Source: Paracoccaceae bacterium (GTDB lineage Bacteria > Pseudomonadota > Alphaproteobacteria > Rhodobacterales > Rhodobacteraceae). Taken from it: a DNA stretch of 47,727 nucleotides. The notes below the pieces were generated by a model. The model made no database searches and was not told where the DNA came from. It saw only the letters and a program-made list of their open reading frames with translations. Of this stretch, positions 24,804 to 33,463 are shown piece after piece (the first letter of the stretch is position 1; each line of letters begins with the position of its first letter). A program made the position numbers and the translations under genes. The stretch spans positions 1 to 47,727 of the forward strand of contig JAAEZB010000019.1 of NCBI GenBank assembly GCA_018223085.1, in the 5' to 3' direction.

Positions 24804-24816
24804 GCAATAAAATTGC
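24804..24816. promoter_or_regulatory. GCAAT-AAA-ATTGC dyad before ecm
   Basis: A perfect five-base inverted repeat lies 24 bp upstream of the ecm ATG, sharing GCAA/TTGC arms with the dyad upstream of ccr. It is close to the ribosome site (AAGAGGA), so it may act in the leader. This is weak evidence for common control. Confidence 0.3.
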
Positions 24817-24839
24817 CAAGCTGATTCAAGAGGACGCCC

Positions 24840-26807
24840 ATGTCGCAGACGCAGAAAGACCGCCCCTGGCTCATTCGCACATATGCTGGCCACTCGACCG
24901 CCAAGGCTTCGAACGCGCTTTACCGCTCGAACCTCACCAAGGGCCAGACCGGCCTCTCGGTCGCCTTCGACCTGCCAACCCAGACCGGCTATGATTCCGA
25001 TCACGTGCTGTCGCGCGGCGAAGTCGGCAAGGTCGGCGTGCCCGTCTGTCACCTTGGCGACATGCGCACCCTGTTCGACCAAATTCCCCTCGAACAGATG
25101 AACACCTCGATGACCATCAACGCCACCGCACCGTGGCTCCTGTCGCTCTATATCGCCGTGGCCGAGGAACAAGGTGCCGACGTGTCCAAGCTTCAGGGCA
25201 CCGTGCAGAACGACCTCATCAAAGAATACCTGTCGCGCGGCACCTATATCTGCCCGCCCGCGCCCTCGCTCAAAATGATCGCTGACGTGGCCGAGTATTG
25301 CTATACGCATGTGCCCAAATGGAACCCGATGAACGTCTGTTCCTATCACCTGCAAGAGGCCGGTGCGACGCCCGAGCAGGAATTGGCCTTCGCGCTGGCC
25401 ACCGCCATCGCCGTGCTCGACGCCCTCAAGCCTCGCGTCCCCGAAGAAGACTTCCCGCGTCTCTGTGGCCGCATCTCCTTCTTCGTCAACGCCGGGATCC
25501 GCTTTGTCACCGAGATGTGCAAGATGCGCGCCTTTGTCGATCTCTGGGATGAAATCCTTGTCGAACGCTATGGCATCGAAGACCCCAAATCGCGCCGCTT
25601 CCGCTATGGCGTGCAGGTGAACTCCCTCGGCCTGACCGAACAACAGCCCGAGAACAACGTCTACCGTATCCTGATCGAGATGCTTGCCGTGACCCTGTCG
25701 AAAAAGGCCCGCGCCCGCGCCGTCCAGCTCCCGGCCTGGAACGAAGCCCTCGGCCTGCCCCGCCCCTGGGATCAGCAATGGTCCATGCGCATGCAGCAGA
25801 TCATGGCCTACGAGACCGACCTCCTCGAATATGACGACCTGTTCGACAACAACCCCGCCGTCGACAAGAAGGTTGCAGAACTCAAGGACGGTGCGCGCGC
25901 CGAACTGGCCAACCTCGATTCCATGGGCGGTGCCATTAGCGCCATCGACTACATGAAATCGCGCCTCGTCGAATCCAACGCCGAACGCCTCAACCGTATC
26001 GAGGCGGGCGAAACCATCGTCGTCGGCGTCAACAAATGGCAACAGGGCGAACCCTCGCCGCTGATGACCGGCGATGGCGGCATCATGGTTGTTGACCCCG
26101 CCGTGGAACAGGAACAGATCAACCGCCTTAACGACTGGCGCGACGAACGTGACGACGCCGCCGTGCGTGCCGCACTGGACGCCCTGCGTGAAGCGGCGGC
26201 AATGAATGAAAACATCATGCCCGCCTCCATCGCCTGCGCCAAGGCTGGCGTGACCACCGGCGAATGGGCCGCACAGATGCGCTCGGTGCATGGCGAATAC
26301 CGTGGCCCAACCGGCGTCTCCTCCTCTCCCTCGAACAAAACCGAAGGCCTCGACGATCTGCGCGCCGCCGTGGACGCAGTGTCCGATCGCCTTGGCCGTC
26401 GCCTCAAGTTCGTCATCGGCAAACCCGGCCTTGATGGCCACTCGAACGGTGCTGAACAGATCGCCTTCCGCGCCCGCGATTGTGGCATGGACATCGAATA
26501 TGAAGGCATCCGCCTCACGCCCGAGGAAATCGTCGCCTCCGCACTTGAGACCAAGGCCCACGTCGTCGGCCTCTCAATCCTGTCTGGCTCGCATATCCCG
26601 CTGGTCGAGGATCTGATGAACCGCATGCGCGAGGCAGGCCTTGGCGACGTGCCGGTCGTCGTCGGCGGCATCATTCCCGATGACGATGCCGAACGCCTGA
26701 CCGCCATGGGCGTCGCCCGTGTCTACACGCCCAAGGATTTTGAGCTGAACACAATCATGAGCGACGTGGTGACCCTCGTGGACCCGGCCCCGGTCGCGGC
26801 CGAATAA
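24840..26807 (+). CDS. ecm: Ethylmalonyl-CoA mutase (MeaA type, B12-dependent)
   Basis: Ecm converts ethylmalonyl-CoA to methylsuccinyl-CoA in the ethylmalonyl-CoA pathway, using adenosylcobalamin. The 655-residue protein has the substrate-binding barrel first (YRSNLTKGQTGLSVAFDLPT, TINATAPWLLSLY) and a C-terminal B12-binding domain with KPGLDGHSNGAEQIA, where DGHSNG is the base-off DxHxxG motif, plus GLSILSGSH and VVVGGIIPDDD. Methylmalonyl-CoA mutase is homologous. The MeaA-like N-terminus and the nearby ccr favour Ecm. An intrinsic terminator follows 23 bp after the stop. Confidence 0.93.
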   Translation: MSQTQKDRPWLIRTYAGHSTAKASNALYRSNLTKGQTGLSVAFDLPTQTGYDSDHVLSRGEVGKVGVPVCHLGDMRTLFDQIPLEQMNTSMTINATAPWLLSLYIAVAEEQGADVSKLQGTVQNDLIKEYLSRGTYICPPAPSLKMIADVAEYCYTHVPKWNPMNVCSYHLQEAGATPEQELAFALATAIAVLDALKPRVPEEDFPRLCGRISFFVNAGIRFVTEMCKMRAFVDLWDEILVERYGIEDPKSRRFRYGVQVNSLGLTEQQPENNVYRILIEMLAVTLSKKARARAVQLPAWNEALGLPRPWDQQWSMRMQQIMAYETDLLEYDDLFDNNPAVDKKVAELKDGARAELANLDSMGGAISAIDYMKSRLVESNAERLNRIEAGETIVVGVNKWQQGEPSPLMTGDGGIMVVDPAVEQEQINRLNDWRDERDDAAVRAALDALREAAAMNENIMPASIACAKAGVTTGEWAAQMRSVHGEYRGPTGVSSSPSNKTEGLDDLRAAVDAVSDRLGRRLKFVIGKPGLDGHSNGAEQIAFRARDCGMDIEYEGIRLTPEEIVASALETKAHVVGLSILSGSHIPLVEDLMNRMREAGLGDVPVVVGGIIPDDDAERLTAMGVARVYTPKDFELNTIMSDVVTLVDPAPVAAE

Positions 26808-26830
26808 ACCGCCTCCCTCGCACAAAACCA

Positions 26831-26860
26831 AGCCCTCCCCATATGCGGGAGGGCTTTTTA
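26831..26860 (+). terminator. Intrinsic terminator after ecm
   Basis: AGCCCTCCC pairs with GGGAGGGCT around a seven-base loop and is followed by TTTTA. It closes the ecm transcript. Confidence 0.88.
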
Positions 26861-26906
26861 TTTGGCCGCAACCATAGTGCGAAAAGCCCCCAGAAGCGCA
26901 GAAGCT

Positions 26907-26922
26907 GACACAAATTAGTGTC
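26907..26922. promoter_or_regulatory. GACAC-N6-GTGTC dyad upstream of the H-NS-like gene
   Basis: A perfect five-base inverted repeat with an AT spacer (AAATTA) lies about 60 bp before the start of the H-NS-like gene and after the ecm terminator. It is a plausible operator; the regulator is unknown. Confidence 0.35.
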
Positions 26923-26982
26923 TTGTTCGTCATTCGAATTTTTCCAACAAAGGATAAAAGGCAAAAGAATAGGACTTTCCGC

Positions 26983-27297
26983 ATGACACTCGACGGTATG
27001 ACGCGCGACGAATTAATCGACCTCAAAGCCCGGATCGACATCCAACTCGATAAACTCGAAGCCCAACGCAAAGCCGACGCCCTCGAAGCCGCCCGCAAAG
27101 CCGCCGAAGAATTCGGCTTTTCCCTTGAAGAGCTTTCCGGTGCCCGAAAACCGGGCAAAGGCAAACTTGTCAAAGGCATGCCTAAATACGCCCACCCCGA
27201 AGACGCCACCAAGACCTGGACCGGCAAGGGCCGCAAACCGAAATGGTTCGACGATGCCCTCGCGGCGGGTATTACCCCGGAGCAGATGGAAATCTGA
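26983..27297 (+). CDS. H-NS-family nucleoid protein (HvrA-like)
   Basis: The 104-residue protein is built like H-NS. Residues about 1-55 are a charged helical oligomerisation region (MTRDELIDLKARIDIQLDKL, AARKAAEEFGF). The C-terminal DNA-binding motif is YAHPEDATKTWTGKGRKPKWF, the classic WtGkGrkPkW core that enters the AT-rich minor groove. HvrA of Rhodobacter, which tunes photosynthesis and nitrogen-fixation genes, belongs to this group. The ATG after AGGACT was preferred to an earlier in-frame start without family similarity. It is monocistronic, bounded by terminators on both sides. Confidence 0.88.
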   Translation: MTLDGMTRDELIDLKARIDIQLDKLEAQRKADALEAARKAAEEFGFSLEELSGARKPGKGKLVKGMPKYAHPEDATKTWTGKGRKPKWFDDALAAGITPEQMEI

Positions 27298-27323
27298 TCT
27301 CGCCGGTATTCACCGCCTATTGC

Positions 27324-27353
27324 AAAAGCCCGACTTCAAAGGTCGGGCTTTTT
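27324..27353 (+). terminator. Intrinsic terminator after the H-NS-like gene
   Basis: AAAAGCCCGAC pairs with GTCGGGCTTTT around a seven-base loop, followed by TTCTTTT. Because both arms end in A/T runs, it could work in both directions. Confidence 0.88.
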
Positions 27354-27425
27354 CTTTTCCCAACCGCCAAAGCCCGTTGAAGCCAACAAGGCCGATGCTA
27401 TTGTCGCCCTTAAAGGAGATCGCCC

Positions 27426-28133
27426 ATGACCATCCATATTGGCGCCAAGCCCGGTGATATTGCCGAAACCGTATTGATGCCCGGCGATCCCTATCGCGCC
27501 AAATGGGCGGCGGAAAACTTTCTCGACGCTCCTCGCTGCGTCAACGAAGTGCGCGGGATGCTTGGCTATACCGGCACATGGAAGGGTAACCCCGTTACAA
27601 TCCATGGCTCCGGCATGGGGATGCCCTCGCTCTCGATCTACGCCAACGAACTGATCCGCGATTATGGCGCCCAAACCCTGATCCGTATCGGCTCCTGCGG
27701 CGCGATGCAGGACCATGTCGCCCTACGCGATCTCGTCCTCGCCATGTCCGCCTCTTCCGTCTCGACCCCGTCCTCGACGATCTTCCGCGAGCTGACCTAC
27801 GCCCCCACCGCCGACTTCTCCCTTTTGGAGGCCGCCGCCACCGCCGCGCGCGCCAAGAGCCTGTCTCCGCATGTGGGCGGCATCTATTCGTCGGATACCT
27901 TCTACGACGAACGCCGCGACCTTGATGAACAGATGATCCGCCACGGCATTCTTGCCGTCGAGATGGAAGCCGCCGAGCTTTACACCCTCGCCGCCCGCTA
28001 TGGCCGCCGCGCCCTCGCGATCCTGACGGTGTCCGATCACCTGCCCACCGGCGATCGCCTCTCCTCCGAAGACCGCGAAAAAAGCTTCTCAGAGATGGTC
28101 GAAATCGCCTTTGAGGCCGCCTTCGCCAAGTAG
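27426..28133 (+). CDS. deoD: Purine-nucleoside phosphorylase, DeoD type
   Basis: DeoD splits purine (deoxy)nucleosides with phosphate to give the free base and (deoxy)ribose-1-phosphate. The 235-residue protein has the hexameric NP-I family signatures: [16 protein letters not shown] with the phosphate-binding Arg, [25 protein letters not shown] and the substrate Glu in [13 protein letters not shown]. Asp in TVSDHLPTG is the catalytic base that separates DeoD from MTA phosphorylases. AAAGGAGAT precedes the ATG. Its 3' end overlaps the convergent LysR-type gene by 45 bp. Confidence 0.95.
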   Translation: MTIHIGAKPGDIAETVLMPGDPYRAKWAAENFLDAPRCVNEVRGMLGYTGTWKGNPVTIHGSGMGMPSLSIYANELIRDYGAQTLIRIGSCGAMQDHVALRDLVLAMSASSVSTPSSTIFRELTYAPTADFSLLEAAATAARAKSLSPHVGGIYSSDTFYDERRDLDEQMIRHGILAVEMEAAELYTLAARYGRRALAILTVSDHLPTGDRLSSEDREKSFSEMVEIAFEAAFAK

Positions 28134-28973
28134 CACAAGCAACGCCCGGAGCGGCCCCGTCGGTCGCCCCCGCACGCCTGCCTCAAGCCACGCGCCGGTC
28201 TCCACCCGCGTGCCAAACGGCGCGACGAGCGTGCCGCGCGCAAGATGCCCCGCTACAAGCGCCCCATGCCCCATAAGCACGCCCGCGCCGTTCACCGTCT
28301 CCTCAACCGCCAGCGCATAAAGCGAAAACACCGGCCCCGCGACACTGATCTCCGCGTCCACAGCTTCCAGCCAGCGCGCCCAATCCTCCTGCCACACCGC
28401 GTCGCCAAGACAGGGCACCGCTGCAAGGTCCGCAACCTCCCGCAATCCTTCCGCCACCTGCGGCGCGCAGACCGGAAAAATCTCGTCCCGCGCAAGGCGC
28501 AGGCCCTCTCCCGCGCCATAAAACACCGCAAGGTCAAACGGCTCACGATCAAGGTTTGGCGGCATTTCCATCGCCGTGATCGACACTTCCAATTCCGGCA
28601 AGGCGCGCCGCACCTCCGGCAAACGCGGCGAGAGCCAAAGCTGCGCCACCGCCGGAAGCGCCGCCACATGAATACGCTCGGGCCGCGCCGCCTCGCGCAG
28701 CGCCCCAACCGCCGCGCCCATCGCATCAAAGGCCGCAATCATCTTTGGCAGCACACGTTCGCCCACCGCCGTAAGCCGCACCCCCTGCGCCCGACGCTCG
28801 AAAAGCGGCGCCCCCGCCCAATCCTCAAGCGCCTTGACCTGCTGCGCCACGGCGCCTGGCGTCACACATAATTCCTCCGCCGCACGTGCAAACCCGCCAA
28901 GCCGCGCCGCCGCCTCAAAGGCGCGCATCGCTTTCATCGGAGGCCCCTGTGGGCGTGGCGGCTGAACGGACAT
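28089..28973 (-). CDS. LysR-type transcriptional regulator (GcvA-like)
   Basis: The 294-residue protein has an N-terminal winged helix-turn-helix ([38 protein letters not shown]) and a C-terminal co-inducer-binding domain. The helix and the [11 protein letters not shown] opening are close to GcvA-type regulators. I chose the ATG at MSVQPPRP, which has GGGTGAG at the right distance; an ATG four codons earlier sits inside a palindrome and has no ribosome site. It is divergent from the SHMT-like gene and is probably that gene's regulator. Confidence 0.88.
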   Translation of the reverse strand: MSVQPPRPQGPPMKAMRAFEAAARLGGFARAAEELCVTPGAVAQQVKALEDWAGAPLFERRAQGVRLTAVGERVLPKMIAAFDAMGAAVGALREAARPERIHVAALPAVAQLWLSPRLPEVRRALPELEVSITAMEMPPNLDREPFDLAVFYGAGEGLRLARDEIFPVCAPQVAEGLREVADLAAVPCLGDAVWQEDWARWLEAVDAEISVAGPVFSLYALAVEETVNGAGVLMGHGALVAGHLARGTLVAPFGTRVETGAWLEAGVRGRPTGPLRALLVLLGEGGLKGDFDHL

Positions 28974-28982
28974 AAACTCACC

Positions 28983-28997
28983 CATAGATTTTCTATG
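28983..28997. promoter_or_regulatory. Palindrome between the LysR gene and the SHMT-like gene
   Basis: CATAGA-TTT-TCTATG is a perfect 6-3-6 dyad and contains the T-N11-A pattern of LysR sites. It lies in the 104-bp divergent intergenic region just upstream of the LysR gene start, the classic place for a site that controls both genes. Confidence 0.5.
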
Positions 28998-29077
28998 CCT
29001 AGATTACATGAAATCTCGTTTGCACCAAGTCCGTCCCTTTGCTCTCCTGTCCCCATCTGAAACCGGAGTGCCTCCCC

Positions 29078-30400
29078 ATGCCGAACCTCGCCCCCCGCCC
29101 TTGGGTGCCTGCCGCCTGCGAAACCTATATCCAGACCCTCGCCACCGAGACCGCGACAGATACAAGCGCCGCAATCAGCGCCCGCCTCGACGCCCTCGTC
29201 GCCGAGAACCGCCAGATTCACGAACGCGATTGCTTTAACCTCAATCCCGCGACCAACGTCATGAACCCGCGCGCCGAAGCAATGCTTGCCTCCGGCCTCG
29301 GCTCCCGCCCCTCGCTCGGTTATCCCGGAGACAAATACGAGATGGGCCTAGAGGCGATGGAAAAGATCGAGGTGATCGCCGCCGAACTCGCCGCCGAGAT
29401 CTTTGATGCCAAATATGCCGAGATCCGCGTCCCCTCCGGCGCTATCGCCAATCTCTATGCCTTCATGGCCCTGACCAAACCCGGCGACACGATCATCACC
29501 CCCCCGGCCTCTGTCGGCGGTCACGTGACCCACCACGCCGATGGCTGCGCCGGTCTCTATGGCCTCAAATCGCACCCCGCCCCTGTCGACGCCGATGGCT
29601 ACACCATCGACCTCGCCGGCCTCGAATCCCTCGCCCACGAGATCAAACCAACCCTGATTACCATCGGCGGCTCGCTGAACCTCCTTGAACACCCCGTCGC
29701 CGAAATTCGCGCCATTGCCGACGCGGTCGGCGCGCGCGTCCTCTTCGACGCCGCCCATCAATGCGGCATCATCGCGGGCAAGGCATGGAAGAACCCCCTC
29801 GCCGAGGGAGCGCATCTGATGACCATGTCCACCTACAAAAGCCTCGGCGGTCCGCCCTCGGGCCTCATCGTGAGCAACGACGCCGAAATTGCCCAGCGCC
29901 TCGACGCCATCGCCTTTCCCGGCATGACCGCCAATTTCGATGCCGCCAAATCCGCCGCCCTTGCTGTCTCGCTTCTCGACTGGCGCGATTTCGGCGCGGC
30001 CTATGCCGCCGAGATGATCGCCATGTCCCAATCCCTTGCCGAAGCCCTTAAATCCGAAGGCCTCCCCGTGTTCGAAACCCGCCACGGCCCCACCCGCTCG
30101 CATCAATTCGCCATTGAGGCCGCGCCCTTTGGCGGAGGACAGGCCGCGTCAAAAACCCTGCGCAAGGGCGGCTTCCTCGCTTGCAGTATCGGCCTACCCA
30201 TTCCTGCCGTCGAAGGCGACATGAACGGGCTGCGCATCGGCACGCCGGAACTTGTCCGCTGGGGCATGACAACCGCCGACGCCCCGGAACTCGCCCGCCG
30301 TATCGCGACTGTCCTGCGCTCCAATGCCCCCGAGGAACTCGCCGCAGATACCGCCGCCTGGCGTCAGAGCTACAACAGCCTGCGCTTCATCCACGACTGA
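29078..30400 (+). CDS. Serine hydroxymethyltransferase-like PLP enzyme
   Basis: The 440-residue fold-type I PLP enzyme resembles SHMT. NLNPATNVMNPRAEAMLASGL and GYPGDKYEMGLEAME match the substrate-loop region, LFDAAHQCGIIAG holds the cofactor Asp-x-x-His, and MTMSTYKSLGGPPSG holds the PLP lysine in place of the SHMT motif THKTLRGP. The divergence suggests an aldolase or hydroxymethyltransferase acting on another amino acid, such as 2-methylserine or a beta-hydroxy amino acid. The ATG lies after CCGGAGTG. It is flanked by a divergent LysR gene and followed by an AEC transporter, suggesting a small amino-acid unit. Confidence 0.8.
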   Translation: MPNLAPRPWVPAACETYIQTLATETATDTSAAISARLDALVAENRQIHERDCFNLNPATNVMNPRAEAMLASGLGSRPSLGYPGDKYEMGLEAMEKIEVIAAELAAEIFDAKYAEIRVPSGAIANLYAFMALTKPGDTIITPPASVGGHVTHHADGCAGLYGLKSHPAPVDADGYTIDLAGLESLAHEIKPTLITIGGSLNLLEHPVAEIRAIADAVGARVLFDAAHQCGIIAGKAWKNPLAEGAHLMTMSTYKSLGGPPSGLIVSNDAEIAQRLDAIAFPGMTANFDAAKSAALAVSLLDWRDFGAAYAAEMIAMSQSLAEALKSEGLPVFETRHGPTRSHQFAIEAAPFGGGQAASKTLRKGGFLACSIGLPIPAVEGDMNGLRIGTPELVRWGMTTADAPELARRIATVLRSNAPEELAADTAAWRQSYNSLRFIHD

Positions 30401-30456
30401 CCCTGCCTGCGCGCGGGTCATTGTGCCCGCGCGCCGTTCGCCCTAGACCTTCTCCC

Positions 30457-31365
30457 ATGGTCTTCGTCACGATCCTTCTTGGCCTTCTGCCCTCCTTCCT
30501 CATGGTCGCCCTCGGCGGCCTGCTGCGGAGCCGCCTCTCGCGCGATGCGTGGCAGGGGCTGGACCGTCTCAACTTCGAAGTCCTCTTTCCCGCGCTGATC
30601 TTCGTCGCCGCCTCGTCGCGCCCTATCGCCGTTGCTGACATTCTGCGCATCGGCCCTGCCGTCTGGGCCATTCTCTTCGCGGGTCTCGCACTCGGCTATC
30701 TCGCCCGCCGCTTCGGCCCCGACCGTTTCCTCGACTTCGCAGGCGCATGGCAAACCGCTTGGCGCTTCAACACCGCCATGGCCTTCGTCGCCGTCGCCAC
30801 GCTTTCAAACCCGCCCCTTGGCGAACTGGCCGTGGCCGTCGGCCTCGCCATCCCCATGGCCAATCTTCTTGCCGTCTCCGCCCTCTCACGCGGAAGCGGC
30901 TCTCTCACTCAGACTCTCAAGCGTGTCGCGACAAACCCCTTCCTCATCGCCTCGGTCTCCGGCGTGCTCGTGGGCCTCTCCGGCCTGACAATCCCCGCGC
31001 CCATCATGGCACCCCTCGAAATGCTATCGCACGCCGCGATCCCCATCGCCCTGATCTCCGTCGGGGCGACCATGAACTGGGGCGCGCTGGCCCGGCTCGA
31101 CCGGTTTAGCTCCATCATCTGCGCTACGAAACTTGTCGCCCTGCCTGCGCTGACCTTCGCCGCCTGCAAACTCCTCTCTGTCGAACCGGCCATCGCCCGC
31201 ACCCTCACACTCTTCGCCGCCATGCCAACCGCCTCGGCGGCCCATGTCCTTGCCGGGGGCTTTGGTGCCGACCGCAGCCTCGCCGCAACGCTGGTTGCAC
31301 AATCAACTCTTCTGGCCGCCGTAACCCTGCCCCTCTGGATCACACTCATCGCGCTCTCTTTTTGA
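30457..31365 (+). CDS. AEC family (auxin efflux carrier-like) transporter
   Basis: The membrane protein has 302 residues and about ten hydrophobic segments. The N-terminal LLGLLPSFLMVALGGLLRSR, FEVLFPALIFVAAS and the C-terminal FAAMPTASAAHVLAGGFGAD are typical of AEC permeases, which carry organic acids and amino-acid derivatives. The substrate is unknown. It lies 56 bp downstream of the SHMT-like gene on the same strand and may export or import that enzyme's substrate or product. Confidence 0.88.
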   Translation: MVFVTILLGLLPSFLMVALGGLLRSRLSRDAWQGLDRLNFEVLFPALIFVAASSRPIAVADILRIGPAVWAILFAGLALGYLARRFGPDRFLDFAGAWQTAWRFNTAMAFVAVATLSNPPLGELAVAVGLAIPMANLLAVSALSRGSGSLTQTLKRVATNPFLIASVSGVLVGLSGLTIPAPIMAPLEMLSHAAIPIALISVGATMNWGALARLDRFSSIICATKLVALPALTFAACKLLSVEPAIARTLTLFAAMPTASAAHVLAGGFGADRSLAATLVAQSTLLAAVTLPLWITLIALSF

Positions 31366-31409
31366 TCCCTGAAACACATCGTTTCCCTGTTTCCATCTCG
31401 AAAACGATC

Positions 31410-31433
31410 CTGACAAATCCCTGATATTGTCAG
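31410..31433. promoter_or_regulatory. CTGACAA-N10-TTGTCAG inverted repeat upstream of a LysR gene
   Basis: A perfect seven-base inverted repeat lies 76-99 bp before the start of the LysR-type gene that follows. Size and position suit an autoregulatory LysR site. The target regulator is assumed to be the adjacent gene. Confidence 0.45.
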
Positions 31434-31508
31434 CCCCCCGCCCTGCTTTGGCCCGATTTCGCCGCGATACCTAATCCTCGACGAAAAGTGTTACGAGGAC
31501 GCAATACG

Positions 31509-32414
31509 ATGGATCGCCTGACTGAAATGGAAGCCTTTGCCACTGTGGTGGATCAGGGCGGCTTTACTGACGCCGCCAAGAAAATGGGGATCTCCAAGTC
31601 CGCCGTGTCCAAGCACGTCTCCTCGCTTGAGGCCCGCCTTGGTGCCCGCCTTCTCAACCGTACCACGCGCCGCGTCTCCCCGACCGAGATCGGCCTGGCC
31701 TATTACGACCGCGCCCGCCGCGTCCTGAACGATGCCGGTGAGGCCGACGCCCTCGTGACCTCGATGCAGTCGGCACCTTCGGGTCTGCTGCGCATCTCCG
31801 TCGCAACGGATTTCGGCGTCAATCATCTCTCGCCCGTCCTCGGCGATTTCCTCGCCGAATTCCCTGACATCAACGTCAACATGGTGCTCAACAACCGCTA
31901 TGTCGAACTGATCTCGGAAGGGTTCGATATGGCGATCCGCATTGGCGAACTCGAAGATTCAAGCCTGCGCGCCCGCAAATTCTCGGAAACCACCAAGCGG
32001 ATGATCGCAAGCCCCGCCTATTTCGAAAAATACGGCCGCCCCGAAAAGATCGACGACCTGAACGAACACAAGCTCCTGCATTACTCGAACCAATCCAACG
32101 GTGCCGTGTGGAAGCTCGCCGCCCCCTCGGGCGAAAAACGTCAAATTCGCACCGCGGGCTGGCTCTCGGTCAACGACGGCCAATCGCTCCTCAACGCCGC
32201 CATTGCCGGCCTCGGGATCGCCTATCTGCCGTCCTTCCTCTATGCCGACGCCATGGCGCAAGGCCTGATCGAAGATGTGATCCCCGACCTTCCGGTCGAG
32301 ACTCAAGGCATCTACGCCGTCTACCCGCCGGGCCGTTTTACCCAGCCCAAGGTCCGCGCCTTCATTGATTTTCTTGTCCACGCCTTCGCGGACAAAGGCC
32401 CCACCGACTGGTGA
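31509..32414 (+). CDS. LysR-type transcriptional regulator (AaeR/DmlR-like)
   Basis: The 301-residue protein begins MDRLTEMEAFATVVDQGGFTDAAKKMG, and the HTH continues with SKSAVSKHVSSLEARLGARLLNRTTRRVSPTEIG, the pattern of the large DmlR/AaeR-like LysR group. The effector domain follows, with DMAIRIGELEDSSLRARK. GAGG precedes the ATG at a proper distance. No divergent target gene lies next to it, so it may act on the upstream transporter gene, on itself, or elsewhere. A clear terminator follows. Confidence 0.9.
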   Translation: MDRLTEMEAFATVVDQGGFTDAAKKMGISKSAVSKHVSSLEARLGARLLNRTTRRVSPTEIGLAYYDRARRVLNDAGEADALVTSMQSAPSGLLRISVATDFGVNHLSPVLGDFLAEFPDINVNMVLNNRYVELISEGFDMAIRIGELEDSSLRARKFSETTKRMIASPAYFEKYGRPEKIDDLNEHKLLHYSNQSNGAVWKLAAPSGEKRQIRTAGWLSVNDGQSLLNAAIAGLGIAYLPSFLYADAMAQGLIEDVIPDLPVETQGIYAVYPPGRFTQPKVRAFIDFLVHAFADKGPTDW

Positions 32415-32456
32415 GCCAAACCCTTTCCCCAAGGCTTTCCAGCTGAAAGCACACCT

Positions 32457-32480
32457 GCCCGGGCCTTCGCGCCCGGGCTC
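32457..32480 (+). terminator. Intrinsic terminator after the LysR gene
   Basis: GCCCGGGC (32457-32464) and GCCCGGGC (32471-32478) pair around CTTCGC, followed by TCTTTCTTTTT. Each arm is self-complementary, but the T-rich tail supports termination on the plus strand. Confidence 0.82.
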
Positions 32481-32515
32481 TTTCTTTTTGGGGTAAGAAG
32501 AAACAAGGCACGCCC

Positions 32516-33463
32516 TTAGGGCAATACCACAACCTCGACGCGCCGGTTCGCCTCGCGGCCTTCCTCTGTCGCATTGCTGGCACGCGGGGCAAGGAAACCA
32601 ATACCGCGCGCCGAAACCTGCGCCTTATCGATCCCATAGTCCTTAACAAGCGCGCTCATAACCGCCTCGGCCCGCGCCTGCGACAATGCGATATTGCGCT
32701 CAAGATCGCCCTCGCTATCGGTATGCCCGACAAGCATCACCCGCCGTGCCACATCCGCACGTAGCCACGCCGCAAGCCCATCAAGAACCGCAAAAGGCCC
32801 CTCGCCAAGCTCCGACGCACCGGTTTTGAAAGCCAACCCAGACAGAACCGCCGTGCCCTTTGTTTCAAGCCTCTGGGCCAACTGCCCCGCCGCCGGGTCC
32901 GGTGTAGCGGTTCCATCAAGATGTGGCAGGGTTTTCGGCTCGGGCGCGGGAACAAGATCGAGCGGCGCTTGCACCGCCGGAACCACTTCGATCACCTGCA
33001 CCATCGCCGCAAGCGCCGTATGGCTGACCAGGACACCAACCGCCTCCGGTCCATCCGCGCTTTCCCGGCGCGCACCGACAAAACGATATTCGGCCAAGTC
33101 GACATACATATCCGGCGGTGGCAAAACCTCGACCGCAAAGCGGAAATCGAACCCGCCACAGTCCTCTGTCTCACAAGCCAGAACAATCTCATAGCCCTGC
33201 GCAACAAGCTGCTTTTCCATGCTGCGCGCGAGGGCTGTCACCTTGTCGGCTTGCCCCACAATACGCCAAGTCCGCTTGCTCACCCGCCCGTCAACCTTAA
33301 CCAACGGCACAGCACCATCGCCATAAACACCCACCGGCAGACGATAAGCCCCATCCGCAACGCTCCGCGCGGCGATCGCCTCCGCCCCCTCGGGCAGAGA
33401 CAAATCAAATGCCGCCGCCATATGCGGTACAAGCAGCAAACATATGGCGGCAAAACGTGTCAT
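32516..33463 (-). CDS. OmpA-family peptidoglycan-associated protein
   Basis: The 315-residue protein has a signal peptide (MTRFAAICLLLVPHMAAA) and a C-terminal OmpA domain from about residue 205. In that domain MLVGHTDSEGDLERNIALSQARAEAV carries the diaminopimelate-binding Asp and Arg, and REANRRVEVVV closes the fold. The middle region (about 20-190) has a Cys pair (ACETEDCGGF) and no family I recognise. A periplasmic protein that binds the cell wall is expected. It is last in a four-gene minus-strand operon and overlaps the previous gene by 4 bp. Confidence 0.88.
   Translation of the reverse strand: MTRFAAICLLLVPHMAAAFDLSLPEGAEAIAARSVADGAYRLPVGVYGDGAVPLVKVDGRVSKRTWRIVGQADKVTALARSMEKQLVAQGYEIVLACETEDCGGFDFRFAVEVLPPPDMYVDLAEYRFVGARRESADGPEAVGVLVSHTALAAMVQVIEVVPAVQAPLDLVPAPEPKTLPHLDGTATPDPAAGQLAQRLETKGTAVLSGLAFKTGASELGEGPFAVLDGLAAWLRADVARRVMLVGHTDSEGDLERNIALSQARAEAVMSALVKDYGIDKAQVSARGIGFLAPRASNATEEGREANRRVEVVVLP

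Noticed and set aside
24792-26561. Minus-strand open frame of 589 codons opposite ecm
   Set aside because: It is a codon-bias shadow of ecm: rich in Gly, His and Val with no family motif, and the plus-strand gene is certain.
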